Of a DNA stretch of 64,000 nucleotides, positions 1 to 8,618 are shown one piece after another; position 1 is the first letter of the stretch, and each line of letters starts with the position of its first letter. The stretch is taken from positions 124,001 through 188,000 of the forward strand of contig NZ_RCIZ01000004.1 in assembly GCF_003666685.1 (NCBI RefSeq). Direction: 5' to 3'. The notes beneath the pieces were generated by a model. That model saw nothing but the letters and a program-made list of their open reading frames with translations, made no database searches and was not told where the DNA came from. Origin of the DNA: Mesorhizobium sp. YM1C-6-2 (GTDB lineage Bacteria; Pseudomonadota; Alphaproteobacteria; Rhizobiales; Rhizobiaceae). The position numbers and the translations under genes were made by a program.

Positions 1-17
1 ATGGTCGGCACGAATGG

Positions 18-1040
18 TCATAGGGGCGCCGCCTCGATACGGTAGCGTGTGGTGAACGGACGCTCGGGTGTGAACTCCAGCGCTGTCGGGACACCGGATC
101 GCGCGATTGGATTGTCGGCAACAGCGGTTGCCGGGCCGAGCCCGAAAGGCGAGCAGATTGGCTCGACACCTATTGCGACATGACGGCCGTTCCATGGGAA
201 CGCCTTGCGGCCGCGATTGGAGTACCAGAGCAGCAGGCTCGGGAAATGCTCCTTCTGCCAGGACAGTCGTACCCGATAGCCTTCCGCATGGTTTGTGAGC
301 GCTACCGTGCCGTCGAGCCCCTGGATCTGCAGGAGTTCCTCGGTGTCGGGGGCCAGAGGCAGGCGAGAGGCGTCGACCGTGCCGCCGGCGCGGGCGGGAA
401 CCGCGCTCAGGCTGGAGAAGGTTGCGTCCTTTGCAAAAAGGGGGGCGCCGGGTTCGACATCGTCCGGATAGGTGCGGCCGTGATCGAACGTTCCAAGCTC
501 CAACTCGGCGGCGCCAGTCTGCGCGGGCAGGCGAAAGACGGGATGCAGGCCGATCGGCAGGCGGCATGCGCGGCGCACGACGACAGTGAATTCGATGTCG
601 ACGGCAGGCGCAGCCGGGTCGGGCGTCACGGTTCTTTCGACGCGTGCGACCGGGCTGGATGCAGGATAGTCGAGCGTTAGCGAGAGCGAACGACTATCGC
701 CGTCGACCCATGTCCAGTCGTGGTTCGAGGAATGGCCATGCGCTTCCTCGTCGGGTTCGGGCGGGCCCATGACGCGCGACCACGCATCCGGCCAGCCATC
801 GGCGGGCACTGAATATCCGAACGGCATGCAGGGCCATTCGCCGCGCAGTTTTCTTAGAAGGCCGGGCAGCGCCTCAGCTTCGGGCTCATCGGCCCACGGC
901 GCGATGTGGAATGGCGAAACCTGCCGCCCATCGGCGAGAACAAAGGTGAGGGGCGCCAGCATGGCGCCGAGACGTTGTACCGTCAGCGCGCCATGCGCCC
1001 AGCCGAGCCCGCGATGATCATCATCACCCGATCTGCTCAC
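18..1040 (-). CDS. Aldose 1-epimerase (galactose mutarotase-like) family protein
   Basis: Probably interconverts the anomers of a sugar taken up by the adjacent ABC transporter. The 340-residue product has the beta-rich layout of the mutarotase-like fold. Candidate active-site residues are the HGH motif (101-103), His166 in LHPVFRLP and Glu293 in GVEPICSPF, placed where this superfamily puts its two histidines and catalytic acid. The start is GTG, overlapping the upstream enoyl-CoA hydratase stop as GTGA, so translation is coupled. It is the last recognised gene of the long minus-strand cluster. The family is fairly clear; the substrate is not. Confidence 0.75.
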   Translation of the reverse strand: MSRSGDDDHRGLGWAHGALTVQRLGAMLAPLTFVLADGRQVSPFHIAPWADEPEAEALPGLLRKLRGEWPCMPFGYSVPADGWPDAWSRVMGPPEPDEEAHGHSSNHDWTWVDGDSRSLSLTLDYPASSPVARVERTVTPDPAAPAVDIEFTVVVRRACRLPIGLHPVFRLPAQTGAAELELGTFDHGRTYPDDVEPGAPLFAKDATFSSLSAVPARAGGTVDASRLPLAPDTEELLQIQGLDGTVALTNHAEGYRVRLSWQKEHFPSLLLWYSNRGRKAFPWNGRHVAIGVEPICSPFGLGPATAVADNPIARSGVPTALEFTPERPFTTRYRIEAAPL

Positions 1041-1825
1041 GGTTTCGCCTTCCGGGCCCGCTCGGCGCTTTTCTCGGCGAATTCGCGCACGCGCCTTTGC
1101 CCGATCTCGCTGCGGTAGAGCCCGCCCAGTATATCGCGCTCCATTGCGAGCCCTCCCGCGAGGTCGCCGGCTGTCGCATGTGCGGTCAGCCGCTTGAGCC
1201 CTTCGATCGCGGTCGGCGGCTCGGCGGCGATCATCGCGGCCAATTCAAGCGCACGCGGCATGAGATGTTCCACGTCGACGATCTCGTTGACCAACCCCGC
1301 GTCGACGAATTCCGAAGCGGGCACTATAGCCCCCGTCATCAGCAGCATGTTGGCGCGGTTGCGGCCGAGCTTGGCGACGCTGCGCTGCGTACCGCCGCCC
1401 CCGGGGACCAGGCCGAGCTTGATCTCGGGCAGGCCGAGCTTGGCAAACTGGTTGGCGATGACGATGTCGCAGCAGAGCACCAGCTCCATGCCGCCGCCAA
1501 GGGCGAAGCCATTGACGGCTGCGATCACCGGTTTGCGGTTGTTTTCGATCGCCGCATACATACGCGTACCGGCAGCCTGAAAACTGTCGAACTCAGGCGC
1601 GGTCTGCGCCGCATATTCCTTGATGTCGGCGCCGGCCATGAAGCCGCGCCCTTCGCCTGTCACCACGATCGCCCCGACGCTCTCATCCTCCGACAGCGCT
1701 TCGAAGGCGGCCGTAATCTCGCCCTGCATGAGCCGGTTCATGGCATTGAGCTGATCGGCGCGCCGGAAGGTGACGATTGCGACGCGACCAGACATTTCGA
1801 CCGTCAGGGTCTGGTAGGTGCTCAT
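1037..1825 (-). CDS. Enoyl-CoA hydratase/isomerase family protein
   Basis: Crotonase-fold enzyme of 262 residues acting on an acyl-CoA in the cytoplasm. The oxyanion-hole segments AGADIKE (64-70) and GFALGGGMEL (107-116) are present, and both hydratase-type acidic residues are retained (Glu114 and Glu134, the latter in PEIKLGLVPGGGG). The ATG at 1825 was chosen because homology begins at MSTYQTL; the longer open frame upstream reads through the CoA-transferase gene in a shadow frame. It lies 2 nt after the CoA-transferase stop and overlaps the mutarotase-like start, so it is co-transcribed with a sugar transporter. Hydration of an enoyl-CoA made in this pathway is the simplest role; the substrate is unknown. 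Confidence 0.85.
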   Translation of the reverse strand: MSTYQTLTVEMSGRVAIVTFRRADQLNAMNRLMQGEITAAFEALSEDESVGAIVVTGEGRGFMAGADIKEYAAQTAPEFDSFQAAGTRMYAAIENNRKPVIAAVNGFALGGGMELVLCCDIVIANQFAKLGLPEIKLGLVPGGGGTQRSVAKLGRNRANMLLMTGAIVPASEFVDAGLVNEIVDVEHLMPRALELAAMIAAEPPTAIEGLKRLTAHATAGDLAGGLAMERDILGGLYRSEIGQRRVREFAEKSAERARKAKP

Positions 1826-1827
1826 GC

Positions 1828-3033
1828 TCAGGCCGCGTCCACGGTCATGTCGCCTGCCGCCTCGAGTTCTGCGATCTCGTCCTTCGAGAGGCCGAATTCG
1901 GCCAGGATTTCCCGGCCATGCTCGCCGACCAGCGGTGCTGGGCGCTCGATCGATGCCGGGGTTTCGCTCATGCGCACCGCCGGCGCCACCACCTTCACCT
2001 TGCCGCCGCGCGGATGGTCGTAGGTGGTGATCATGCCCATATGGGTGACCTGCGGGTCCTCGGCTGCGCGGCGGATATCCTTCACCTCGGCGCACCAGAT
2101 GTCGGCGGCGAGCAGCCGCGCGAGCAGGTCCTGTGTGGAGAATTTCTTCGTCTCGGCATTGACCTTCTCGAACACCTCGTCGCGCTTGTCGAACAAGGTC
2201 TTCAGGTCATCGTAGGGCGCGAGCTGCGGAGCCTCCAGCACCGTATACAGCGTCTTAAACGGGCTCATGGCGATCGAGACGTAGCCGCCGTCCTTCGTTT
2301 CATAGATACCGAACGGCGCCTGCATGCCGGGATGGCCGATGCCGGAATTGGGCCGCACGAAATCCTCGCCGAGATTGAGCACGGCGACATATTCCTGGTT
2401 GAGATGGGCAAGCATGCCGGCGAGCAGATTCACCTCGATCTTCTGCCCCTTGCCGGTCTTCTCGCGATAGTAGAGCGCCGACAGGATGCCATAGACCATG
2501 TTCATCGCGCCGATCTGGTCGGCCATGCCGGCACCTGCGGGAACGGGAGCCTGGTCGCCGCGGCCGGTATTGGAGATCAGTCCGGCGAGCCCCTGGATCA
2601 GCATGTCCTGACCCGGGCGTTCGACATAGGGGCCTTCTTCGCCGTAGCCCGATCCTGAGCAGTAGATGATGCGGGGATTGACCGCCTTGAAGTCGTCGTA
2701 GCCGTAGCCGAGCTTGGCCAGAACGCCGGGTCGGAAATTCTGCACCACCACGTCGGCCGTCTTCGCCATCTCCATGATGATGGCGTGCACCTTGCGGCTT
2801 TTCAGGTTGAGTGCGATCGACCGCTTGTTGCGGTTCCAGGCGAGGAAGTTCGGGCTTTCCGAACCACCGACCCATTTCGCGAAGAAGGTCATGCCGCGGA
2901 ACATGTCGCCCGAACCGGCGCGTTCGATCTTGATGACGTCGGCGCCCATGTCGCCGAGCATCTGGGTGGCGAACGGTCCTTGCAGCAGATGGCTGAAATC
3001 GAGGATGCGGACGCCTTCGAGTGCCTTGTTCAT
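1828..3033 (-). CDS. CaiB/BaiF (family III) CoA-transferase
   Basis: Transfers CoA between carboxylic acids through an aspartyl-CoA intermediate. The 401-residue protein begins with the typical LEGVRILDFSHLLQGPFATQ stretch, followed by GADVIKIE and NRNKRSIALNLK. The expected nucleophile is Asp143 in GQDMLIQGLAG. The ATG at 3033 is preferred to a TTG at 3054, which would run into the SDR stop. It lies between an SDR and an enoyl-CoA hydratase in the transporter operon, implying that a product of the imported compound is activated to a CoA thioester, which is unusual for a plain sugar pathway. Family assignment is secure; donor and acceptor acids are unknown. Confidence 0.88.
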   Translation of the reverse strand: MNKALEGVRILDFSHLLQGPFATQMLGDMGADVIKIERAGSGDMFRGMTFFAKWVGGSESPNFLAWNRNKRSIALNLKSRKVHAIIMEMAKTADVVVQNFRPGVLAKLGYGYDDFKAVNPRIIYCSGSGYGEEGPYVERPGQDMLIQGLAGLISNTGRGDQAPVPAGAGMADQIGAMNMVYGILSALYYREKTGKGQKIEVNLLAGMLAHLNQEYVAVLNLGEDFVRPNSGIGHPGMQAPFGIYETKDGGYVSIAMSPFKTLYTVLEAPQLAPYDDLKTLFDKRDEVFEKVNAETKKFSTQDLLARLLAADIWCAEVKDIRRAAEDPQVTHMGMITTYDHPRGGKVKVVAPAVRMSETPASIERPAPLVGEHGREILAEFGLSKDEIAELEAAGDMTVDAA

Positions 3034-3050
3034 GTCTTGTCTCTTGTTCT

Positions 3051-3836
3051 TCAAAGAAGGTCGGGAACATAACGCGGGGCGACGACCAACCCGCCGTCCA
3101 CGCGCAGATCGATGCCGGTCGTGAAGCCGGCAGCGTCGGATGCGAGATAGACGGCGGCCTCGGCCACCTCCGAGGGCTCACCGATGCGGCCGAGCGGGTG
3201 CATCTTCACCCAGGCCTTGGCCAGGTTGCCGCCGATTTCCTTGATCAGCTTGTCGTTCATCGGCGTGTTGATGGTGCCGGGTGAGATCGAGTTGACGCGG
3301 ATGTTGAGCGGGCCGAACTCGACCGCCATCTGCCGCGTCATCGCCATCACCGCGCCTTTTGCGCCGGCATAGGCGGTCCAGCCGTCGAGGCCGATATGCC
3401 CCTGCGCGGACGCCATGTTGATGATCGAGCCGGATTTCTGGGCGATCATGTGGGGCAGGGCGTATTTGCAGCCGCGGAAGACGCTGGTCAGGTTGACGGC
3501 GATCAGCCGATGCCACTGCTCGTCCGTCATCTCGTGGACAGGCATGCCGCCGATTGCGATGGCGGCATTGTTGACCATCACGTCGAGACGGCCGGTCTTC
3601 GAGACCGCGGTCTCGATGGCCTTGGCGATATCAGCTTCCTGCGAGACGTCGCAATGCACATAGTCGGCCTTGTGGCCCGCTGCCCGCAACTCGGCTGCGA
3701 AAGCCTCGCCCTGCGCATCTGCGATGTCGGAGATGACGACATGCGCGCCTTCCCGCGCCATCGCCTCCGATATCGCGTGGCCAATGCCGTCTGCGGCGCC
3801 GGTGATGACGGCGGTTTTTCCTTTCAAGCGAGCCAT
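3051..3836 (-). CDS. SDR family NAD(P)-dependent oxidoreductase
   Basis: Classical short-chain dehydrogenase of 261 residues. The TGAADGIG nucleotide-binding motif is at about 12-19, NNAA at 89-92, and the catalytic Ser143, Tyr156 and Lys160 (YAGAK) are all present. PGTINTPM and the C-terminal VDGG motif are also present. The ATG at 3836 is chosen because GGAGG lies 5 nt upstream; an ATG at 3848 overlaps that ribosome site. It begins 1 nt after the permease stop, so it belongs to the transporter operon. A likely role is oxidising a sugar, lactone or hydroxyacid intermediate. The substrate cannot be read from sequence. Confidence 0.87.
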   Translation of the reverse strand: MARLKGKTAVITGAADGIGHAISEAMAREGAHVVISDIADAQGEAFAAELRAAGHKADYVHCDVSQEADIAKAIETAVSKTGRLDVMVNNAAIAIGGMPVHEMTDEQWHRLIAVNLTSVFRGCKYALPHMIAQKSGSIINMASAQGHIGLDGWTAYAGAKGAVMAMTRQMAVEFGPLNIRVNSISPGTINTPMNDKLIKEIGGNLAKAWVKMHPLGRIGEPSEVAEAAVYLASDAAGFTTGIDLRVDGGLVVAPRYVPDLL

Positions 3837-3837
3837 G

Positions 3838-4839
3838 TCAGCCTCCATTCGCGCGCCGGCGTTTCGCCTCGTCGAAGGCGACGGCGGCGATGATGATCAT
3901 GCCGGTGATGACCAGTTGCCATTCGGTCGGCAGGCCGAGGCCGCGCAAACCGTTGGACAGGAACTGCAGGATCAGCACGCCGAGCGCCATGCCCCAAAGG
4001 CTGCCGATGCCGCCGGCGAGGCTGACGCCGCCGAGCACCGTCGCCGCCACCACCTGGAACTCGAAGTTGAGGCCGGCCGTGTGCTGCGCCGAGCCGACGC
4101 GGGCGGCCAGGATGATGCCGGCGACAGTCGCCAGCAGTGCGCTGATGATGAAGCAGATGAATTTGACGCGGCGCACGTCGTAGCCTGCCAGCCGCGCCAC
4201 CTCCTGGTTGCCGCCGACCGCGTAGATCTGCCGCCCGAATGGCCGGTGGCGCATCATGTAGGCGAAGGCGAAAAGCAGGATCAGCGCGATCACCGCGGAA
4301 TAGGGTATTACGTTGAACAGGCGGCCATCCGACAGCAGGATGAAACTGTCGAGCATGGCGTCATCGGGGATGGCGCGTTGGCCGGTGTAGAGATAGACGC
4401 CGCCGCGCAGGACGAACATCATGCCCAGCGTCACGATCAGCGAATTGATGCCGACATAGGCAGTCAGATATCCGTTTATGCAGCCGACGATCAGGCCGAA
4501 CAGCAGGGCGCCGCTGACGCCGAGCGCCAGTGAGCCGGTCTCGTTCATGATGATGATCAGCGGCAGGGCGATCGTCGCGAGCAGCGACCCGATCGAGATG
4601 TCGACCTCGCCGGAAATGAAGACTATCGCGCAGCCGATGCCGGCGGTGAGCGCCAGCGACGCCTGCCCGAGCACATTGGTCATGTTGCGCACGGAGAAGA
4701 AGTTCTCCGCCGTGAAGGAGAAGAAGGCGATCACAAGGACGAGGCAGAGGAGCAACGCCATTTCCTGATGGCGCAGCAGCCGTGCAACGAAGGACGGCCC
4801 CGTGGCTGCAGCGTCGATCGCCGTGGAAGCGTTCGTCAT
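3838..4839 (-). CDS. Sugar ABC transporter permease (RbsC/XylH type)
   Basis: Inner-membrane permease of 333 residues with about eight to ten hydrophobic segments, starting at LLLCLVLVIAFFSFTAENFF. It carries the family signatures GEVDISIGS near the N-terminal half and AVGGNQEVARLAGYDVRRVK near residue 220, the loop expected to contact the ATPase. The end of the protein has GGVSLAGGIGSLWGMALG. It is the second permease gene of the cluster, downstream of the ATPase, so the transporter probably uses a heterodimeric permease pair. The family is clear (CUT2-type monosaccharide uptake); the transported sugar is not. Confidence 0.88.
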   Translation of the reverse strand: MTNASTAIDAAATGPSFVARLLRHQEMALLLCLVLVIAFFSFTAENFFSVRNMTNVLGQASLALTAGIGCAIVFISGEVDISIGSLLATIALPLIIIMNETGSLALGVSGALLFGLIVGCINGYLTAYVGINSLIVTLGMMFVLRGGVYLYTGQRAIPDDAMLDSFILLSDGRLFNVIPYSAVIALILLFAFAYMMRHRPFGRQIYAVGGNQEVARLAGYDVRRVKFICFIISALLATVAGIILAARVGSAQHTAGLNFEFQVVAATVLGGVSLAGGIGSLWGMALGVLILQFLSNGLRGLGLPTEWQLVITGMIIIAAVAFDEAKRRRANGG

Positions 4840-4875
4840 GAGCGGGTGCTCCTGAAAGCGTGCAAGGTCATTGCG

Positions 4876-6411
4876 TCAACCGATCGCCGCATTGAGGATC
4901 TTCTCCTGTGTGGCCTCGTCGCGGGACATGGTCGCGGTCAGGCGTCCTTCGCACATGACCGCGATGCGATCGGCGAGGCCAAGCAGTTCGGGCATTTCCG
5001 AACTCATTAGGACGACGGCAAGACCCTCGCCGGCCAGCCGGTCGATGAGGGCGAAGATCTCGGACTTGGCGCCGACGTCGATGCCGCGGGTCGGCTCGTC
5101 CACGACGATCACCTTGAGGCCGCGCATGAGCCAGCGCGAGATCAGCACCTTCTGCTGGTTTCCGCCGGACAGGTTCTTGATCTTCTGGCCAAGGCCAGGC
5201 GTCTTGATGCGGAAGCGGTCGACATATTCCTGTACCGCCTTGCGCTCCTTCGCCTTGTCGACGAAGCCCAGTCTCGCGAAAGAACCGAGGGATGCGAGGC
5301 TGGCGTTCTGGTAGACCGGCAGTTCGCCCATCAGCCCCTCGGTCTTGCGGTCCTCGGTGAGCAGGCCGATGCCGAGGCCGACGCCGGTCCTGGTGTCGTG
5401 CGGAGCAAGCCGGTGTCCGTCGATCGTTATGGTGCCGCGGGTGATCGGGTCGTAGCCGACGATCGCCTTTGCGAGTTCGGTGCGTCCGGCCCCCATCAGC
5501 CCGAAGAAGCCGAGCACCTCGCCGGCACGCGCCTCGAACGACACGTCCTTCAGCTTCTTGGCGGTGCTCAGGCCCTCCACCGACAAGGCGACCTTGGTCC
5601 CGGCCGGACCGCGCTGGCGCGGGAACAGATTGTCGATCCGGCGGCCGGTCATGTCCTGGATCAGCGTGTCGTTGGTGTGCTCGCCCACCGGCTTGGTCGA
5701 GATATGGCGGCCATCGCGGAGAACCGTCACCGTGTCGGCGATTTCGAAGACTTCGTCGAGCTTGTGGCTGACATAGACGACCGCGATGCCGAGGCCGGTC
5801 AGGCGGCGGATCACGGTGAACAGCAGCGAGACCTCGTTCGGCGTCAGTGACGAGGTCGGCTCGTCCATCACGACGACCCTTGCCTCGTGGGCGAGCGCCC
5901 GCGCGATTTCGACCATCTGCTGCTGGCTCACGGGCAGCGAACCGGTGCGCGCGGCGGGATCGACGTTGAAGCCGATGCGCTTGAACAAAGCTGCGGAATC
6001 GTTGCGGATCTTCTTCCAGTCGATCGACCCGCCTTTGCCCGTCGGATAGCCTTCGAGAAAGATGTTCTCGGCAACGGTGAATTCGGAGATCAGGGCGATC
6101 TCCTGAAAGACCACCTTGATGCCCTCTTTGAGGCTGTCGCGCGGCGACTTGATGTCGACCTCACGACCCTGAATGCGGATGATGCCGGCATCCTTGCCGT
6201 AAACGCCCGCCATGATCTTGATGAGCGTCGACTTGCCGGCGCCGTTCTCGCCCATCAGCGCATGGACCTTGCCGGGCTGCAGCGTCAGATCGACGTTGTC
6301 GAGGGCGACCACACCCGGAAAGCGTTTGTCGATGCCGCGCATTTCGAGTGCGGGCATCGTTTGGTCGATCGTTCCGGCACTTTCGCCGGCGTGGAGGATG
6401 TCAGCTGGCAT
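4876..6411 (-). CDS. Sugar ABC transporter ATP-binding protein (RbsA/MglA type, double ATPase)
   Basis: Cytoplasmic ATPase of 511 residues with two fused ABC domains, powering uptake with the two neighbouring permeases. The N-terminal Walker A is GENGAGKS (54-61), followed by LPVSQQQMVEIARAL and the Walker B VVMDEPTSSL. The second domain has a degenerate P-loop (GLMGAGRTE) but an intact LSGGNQQKV signature and DEPTRGIDVGAKSEI, the pattern of RbsA-like proteins. The ATG at 6411 overlaps the upstream permease stop by 11 nt, indicating translational coupling. Family assignment is very secure. Confidence 0.93.
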   Translation of the reverse strand: MPADILHAGESAGTIDQTMPALEMRGIDKRFPGVVALDNVDLTLQPGKVHALMGENGAGKSTLIKIMAGVYGKDAGIIRIQGREVDIKSPRDSLKEGIKVVFQEIALISEFTVAENIFLEGYPTGKGGSIDWKKIRNDSAALFKRIGFNVDPAARTGSLPVSQQQMVEIARALAHEARVVVMDEPTSSLTPNEVSLLFTVIRRLTGLGIAVVYVSHKLDEVFEIADTVTVLRDGRHISTKPVGEHTNDTLIQDMTGRRIDNLFPRQRGPAGTKVALSVEGLSTAKKLKDVSFEARAGEVLGFFGLMGAGRTELAKAIVGYDPITRGTITIDGHRLAPHDTRTGVGLGIGLLTEDRKTEGLMGELPVYQNASLASLGSFARLGFVDKAKERKAVQEYVDRFRIKTPGLGQKIKNLSGGNQQKVLISRWLMRGLKVIVVDEPTRGIDVGAKSEIFALIDRLAGEGLAVVLMSSEMPELLGLADRIAVMCEGRLTATMSRDEATQEKILNAAIG

Positions 6412-7381
6412 TGGCCCTGTTCCTCATGATGTCGAGATAGCTCGCCACGATGATGACGACGCCGGGAACCACCATCTGCAGATCCTGGTTCCAGCCGAGG
6501 ATGATGATACCGTTGTCGATGACCTTGAGCAGGAGCACACCGAGCAGCGTGCCGACGATCGAGCCGCGCCCGCCAAACAGCGAGGTACCGCCGAGAATGA
6601 CGGCTGCGATCACGGTCAGTTCGAAGCCGCGGCCGGCGGTCGGCTGGCCCGCATTCATCAGCGACGCCAGGATCATGCCGGCGACGCCGACGCACAGGCC
6701 GGTGACGACGAAGGCAAACAGCTTGAGGCGGTCCGAACGCATGCCCGAAAGACGCACCGCTTTTTCGTTGGCGCCTACGGCATAGATGTAGCGGCCGAGC
6801 GTCGTGAAACGCAGCGTCACATAGGCGACGGCGAAGATGACGGCGGCGAAGATCACCGGCACCGGGATAGGGCCGACATATCCCGCGCCGAGATCCGTGA
6901 AGGCGGCGATATGGTGATGGTTCTGCACCGCTTCGCGGGTGAACAGATAGACGCCGCCCTGCAGCATCATCATCATGCCGATTGTGCCGATCAGCGAGTT
7001 CACCTTTAGCTTCGTGGCCACAAGGCCGTTGATGAGGCCGACCCCGCCGCCGAAGGCGAGCGCTGCCAGAAAGCCAAGTGCAAGACTGTGGGTAGCGTTG
7101 AGCGCCGCCATGCCGATGCAGCCTACGAAGGCGAGCGACGCGCCGACCGACAAGTCGACCTCGGCGGTGATGATCAGCATGGTCATGCCGGAGGCGACGA
7201 TCAGCACCAGCGCGCATTGACGCAGGATGGCGATGATGTTGGCTTCGGAATAGAACTGCGGCGCGGCGATCGAAATCGCGATGCACAGAGCGGCCAGGAT
7301 AAGCGCGAGGACAAGTTGCTCGCTGCCGAGGAACTGGCTGCCCGCGGACCGTCCGGGCGAAGGATGCGTGGTTTCGCTCAT
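6401..7381 (-). CDS. Sugar ABC transporter permease (RbsC type)
   Basis: Membrane protein of 326 residues paralogous to the other permease in this operon. It has AEVDLSVGASLAFVG, the coupling-loop-like AVGANEKAVRLSGMRSDRLK and a C-terminal LGGTSLFGGRGSIVGTLLG. About eight to ten hydrophobic helices are visible. It directly follows the exported binding-protein gene on the minus strand after a 139-nt gap that contains a strong hairpin, and overlaps the ATPase gene. It likely forms half of the transmembrane channel. Family is clear; substrate unknown. Confidence 0.88.
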   Translation of the reverse strand: MSETTHPSPGRSAGSQFLGSEQLVLALILAALCIAISIAAPQFYSEANIIAILRQCALVLIVASGMTMLIITAEVDLSVGASLAFVGCIGMAALNATHSLALGFLAALAFGGGVGLINGLVATKLKVNSLIGTIGMMMMLQGGVYLFTREAVQNHHHIAAFTDLGAGYVGPIPVPVIFAAVIFAVAYVTLRFTTLGRYIYAVGANEKAVRLSGMRSDRLKLFAFVVTGLCVGVAGMILASLMNAGQPTAGRGFELTVIAAVILGGTSLFGGRGSIVGTLLGVLLLKVIDNGIIILGWNQDLQMVVPGVVIIVASYLDIMRNRANAS

Positions 7382-7473
7382 TTCAATCCCTTCCCGAGTT
7401 CCTTTCGGCTTCCGCTCGATGGGGCTGCCGATCCGAAACGCCGATGGGTGGTTCCGCGCATTGCGGTAGTCCC

Positions 7474-7501
7474 GATCCCTCCCGCCGAAGCGGGAAGGAT
7501 C
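7474..7501 (-). terminator. Intercistronic stem-loop between binding-protein and permease genes
   Basis: GATCC, one mismatched position, then TCCCGC pair with GCGGGA and GGATC around a CGAA tetraloop, giving an 11-bp stem with one internal mismatch. There is no U-tract, so full termination is unlikely. It follows the periplasmic binding-protein stop by about 20 nt in transcription direction. Such hairpins often protect the 3' end of the binding-protein message so that it accumulates above the permease and ATPase messages. The structure is seen directly; the role is inferred. Confidence 0.55.
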
Positions 7502-7520
7502 GTCTGGCGTTGCCGCCAGC

Positions 7521-8546
7521 TCACTTCAGATCGGCGGAAGTCTTCATGCACTTCTCCGGCGCCTGGACGGAGTTGATGCCTTCCCAGTTGACGGTGCGCG
7601 TGGTGCCTTCGACCGAATAGTACTTCTTCCAGTCCTCGCCGATCATCGGCGCGGTGGGGCTGACGATGTGCTCCGGAACTTCCTCGCCGTTGAACACCTT
7701 CACGGCCGCGTCTATGGCTGTGAAGCCGACCTTTTCGGGGAACATCGCCGCCTCGATCTTGTAGGACGGCTCGTTTTCCATCGCGTTGATGAAGGCGAGG
7801 CCTTCGCCGCCCGTGCCGACGGTGAGAAGCCCGTCCTGCGACTTGCCGGCCGCTTTCCAGGCCTGGAGGCCGCCGAGCGACGAGTTGTCGTTGATGCCGT
7901 AGATGATGTTGATGTCGGAATTCTTGGCGAGCGCTGCCGAGGAAACCTCGAGCGCGCGGTCGGGATTGCCGCCGCCGTCCAGATCATGAACCATGACAGC
8001 TTCGGGGATCTCGGTCTTGATGCCGTCCATGAAGCCCTGCGACCGCAGGACCGTGGCCGAGAGCAGCGGAAGGCCGACGTTCATCACCTTGGCGACGCCG
8101 TTGAGGTTTTCCTTGGCGTATTTGCCGGCTTCGACGCCTGCATGATAGCCGGTATCGTAGTCGCAGATCGCGACCATGGTGGTCATGCCCTTGACCGGAT
8201 TGCCTTCCAGCACGACGGCCATGTCGTTTGATTTGGCCTGCCGCAGGAGCGGCACCACGCCTTCTTCGTTGACGGGCGTGATGATGAGGACGTCGACGCC
8301 CTTCGCCATGAAGTCTTCGGCGGCCGCAACCTGCTTGGCGATGTCGAGGTTGGCGTCCTGGACTTCGAACGCGATGCCGAGCTCCTTGGCCCGGGCCTCC
8401 ATGCCCTTGATGACGTTCTGATACCACTCGTGGGTGGCATAGTTGGTGACGTATCCGATGCGCTTCGGCATGTCCTGCGCCTGCGCGAAGGCCGTCATGG
8501 CCAATGTGGCTGCCGATGCGAACAGTAAGGATTTGGACCAGTTCAT
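7521..8546 (-). CDS. Sugar ABC transporter periplasmic substrate-binding protein (periplasmic binding protein family 1/4)
   Basis: Exported 341-residue protein that would capture the substrate for the adjacent permease/ATPase set. The N-terminus is a classic Sec signal (MNWSKSLLFASAATLAMTAF, cleavage after AQA). The mature part opens with KRIGYVTNYATHEWYQNVIKGM and contains DVLIITPVNEEGVVPLLRQA, the layout of ribose-type binding proteins. The ATG at 8546 is chosen over one nine codons upstream because GGGAGA is correctly spaced and the signal peptide begins there. It lies 72 nt after the IclR stop in the same direction. Confidence 0.88.
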   Translation of the reverse strand: MNWSKSLLFASAATLAMTAFAQAQDMPKRIGYVTNYATHEWYQNVIKGMEARAKELGIAFEVQDANLDIAKQVAAAEDFMAKGVDVLIITPVNEEGVVPLLRQAKSNDMAVVLEGNPVKGMTTMVAICDYDTGYHAGVEAGKYAKENLNGVAKVMNVGLPLLSATVLRSQGFMDGIKTEIPEAVMVHDLDGGGNPDRALEVSSAALAKNSDINIIYGINDNSSLGGLQAWKAAGKSQDGLLTVGTGGEGLAFINAMENEPSYKIEAAMFPEKVGFTAIDAAVKVFNGEEVPEHIVSPTAPMIGEDWKKYYSVEGTTRTVNWEGINSVQAPEKCMKTSADLK

Positions 8547-8618
8547 GTTCTTCTCCCAGGGGTTGTCATTCAAGTGGAGAACGGATTCGCCCGCCGTTCC
8601 GGGTTGGTATATGAGGCG

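Noticed and set aside
1097-2023. Long plus-strand open frame opposite the enoyl-CoA hydratase gene
   Set aside because: It is antisense to well-conserved coding sequence and arises from third-position GC bias; the translation has no recognisable domain.
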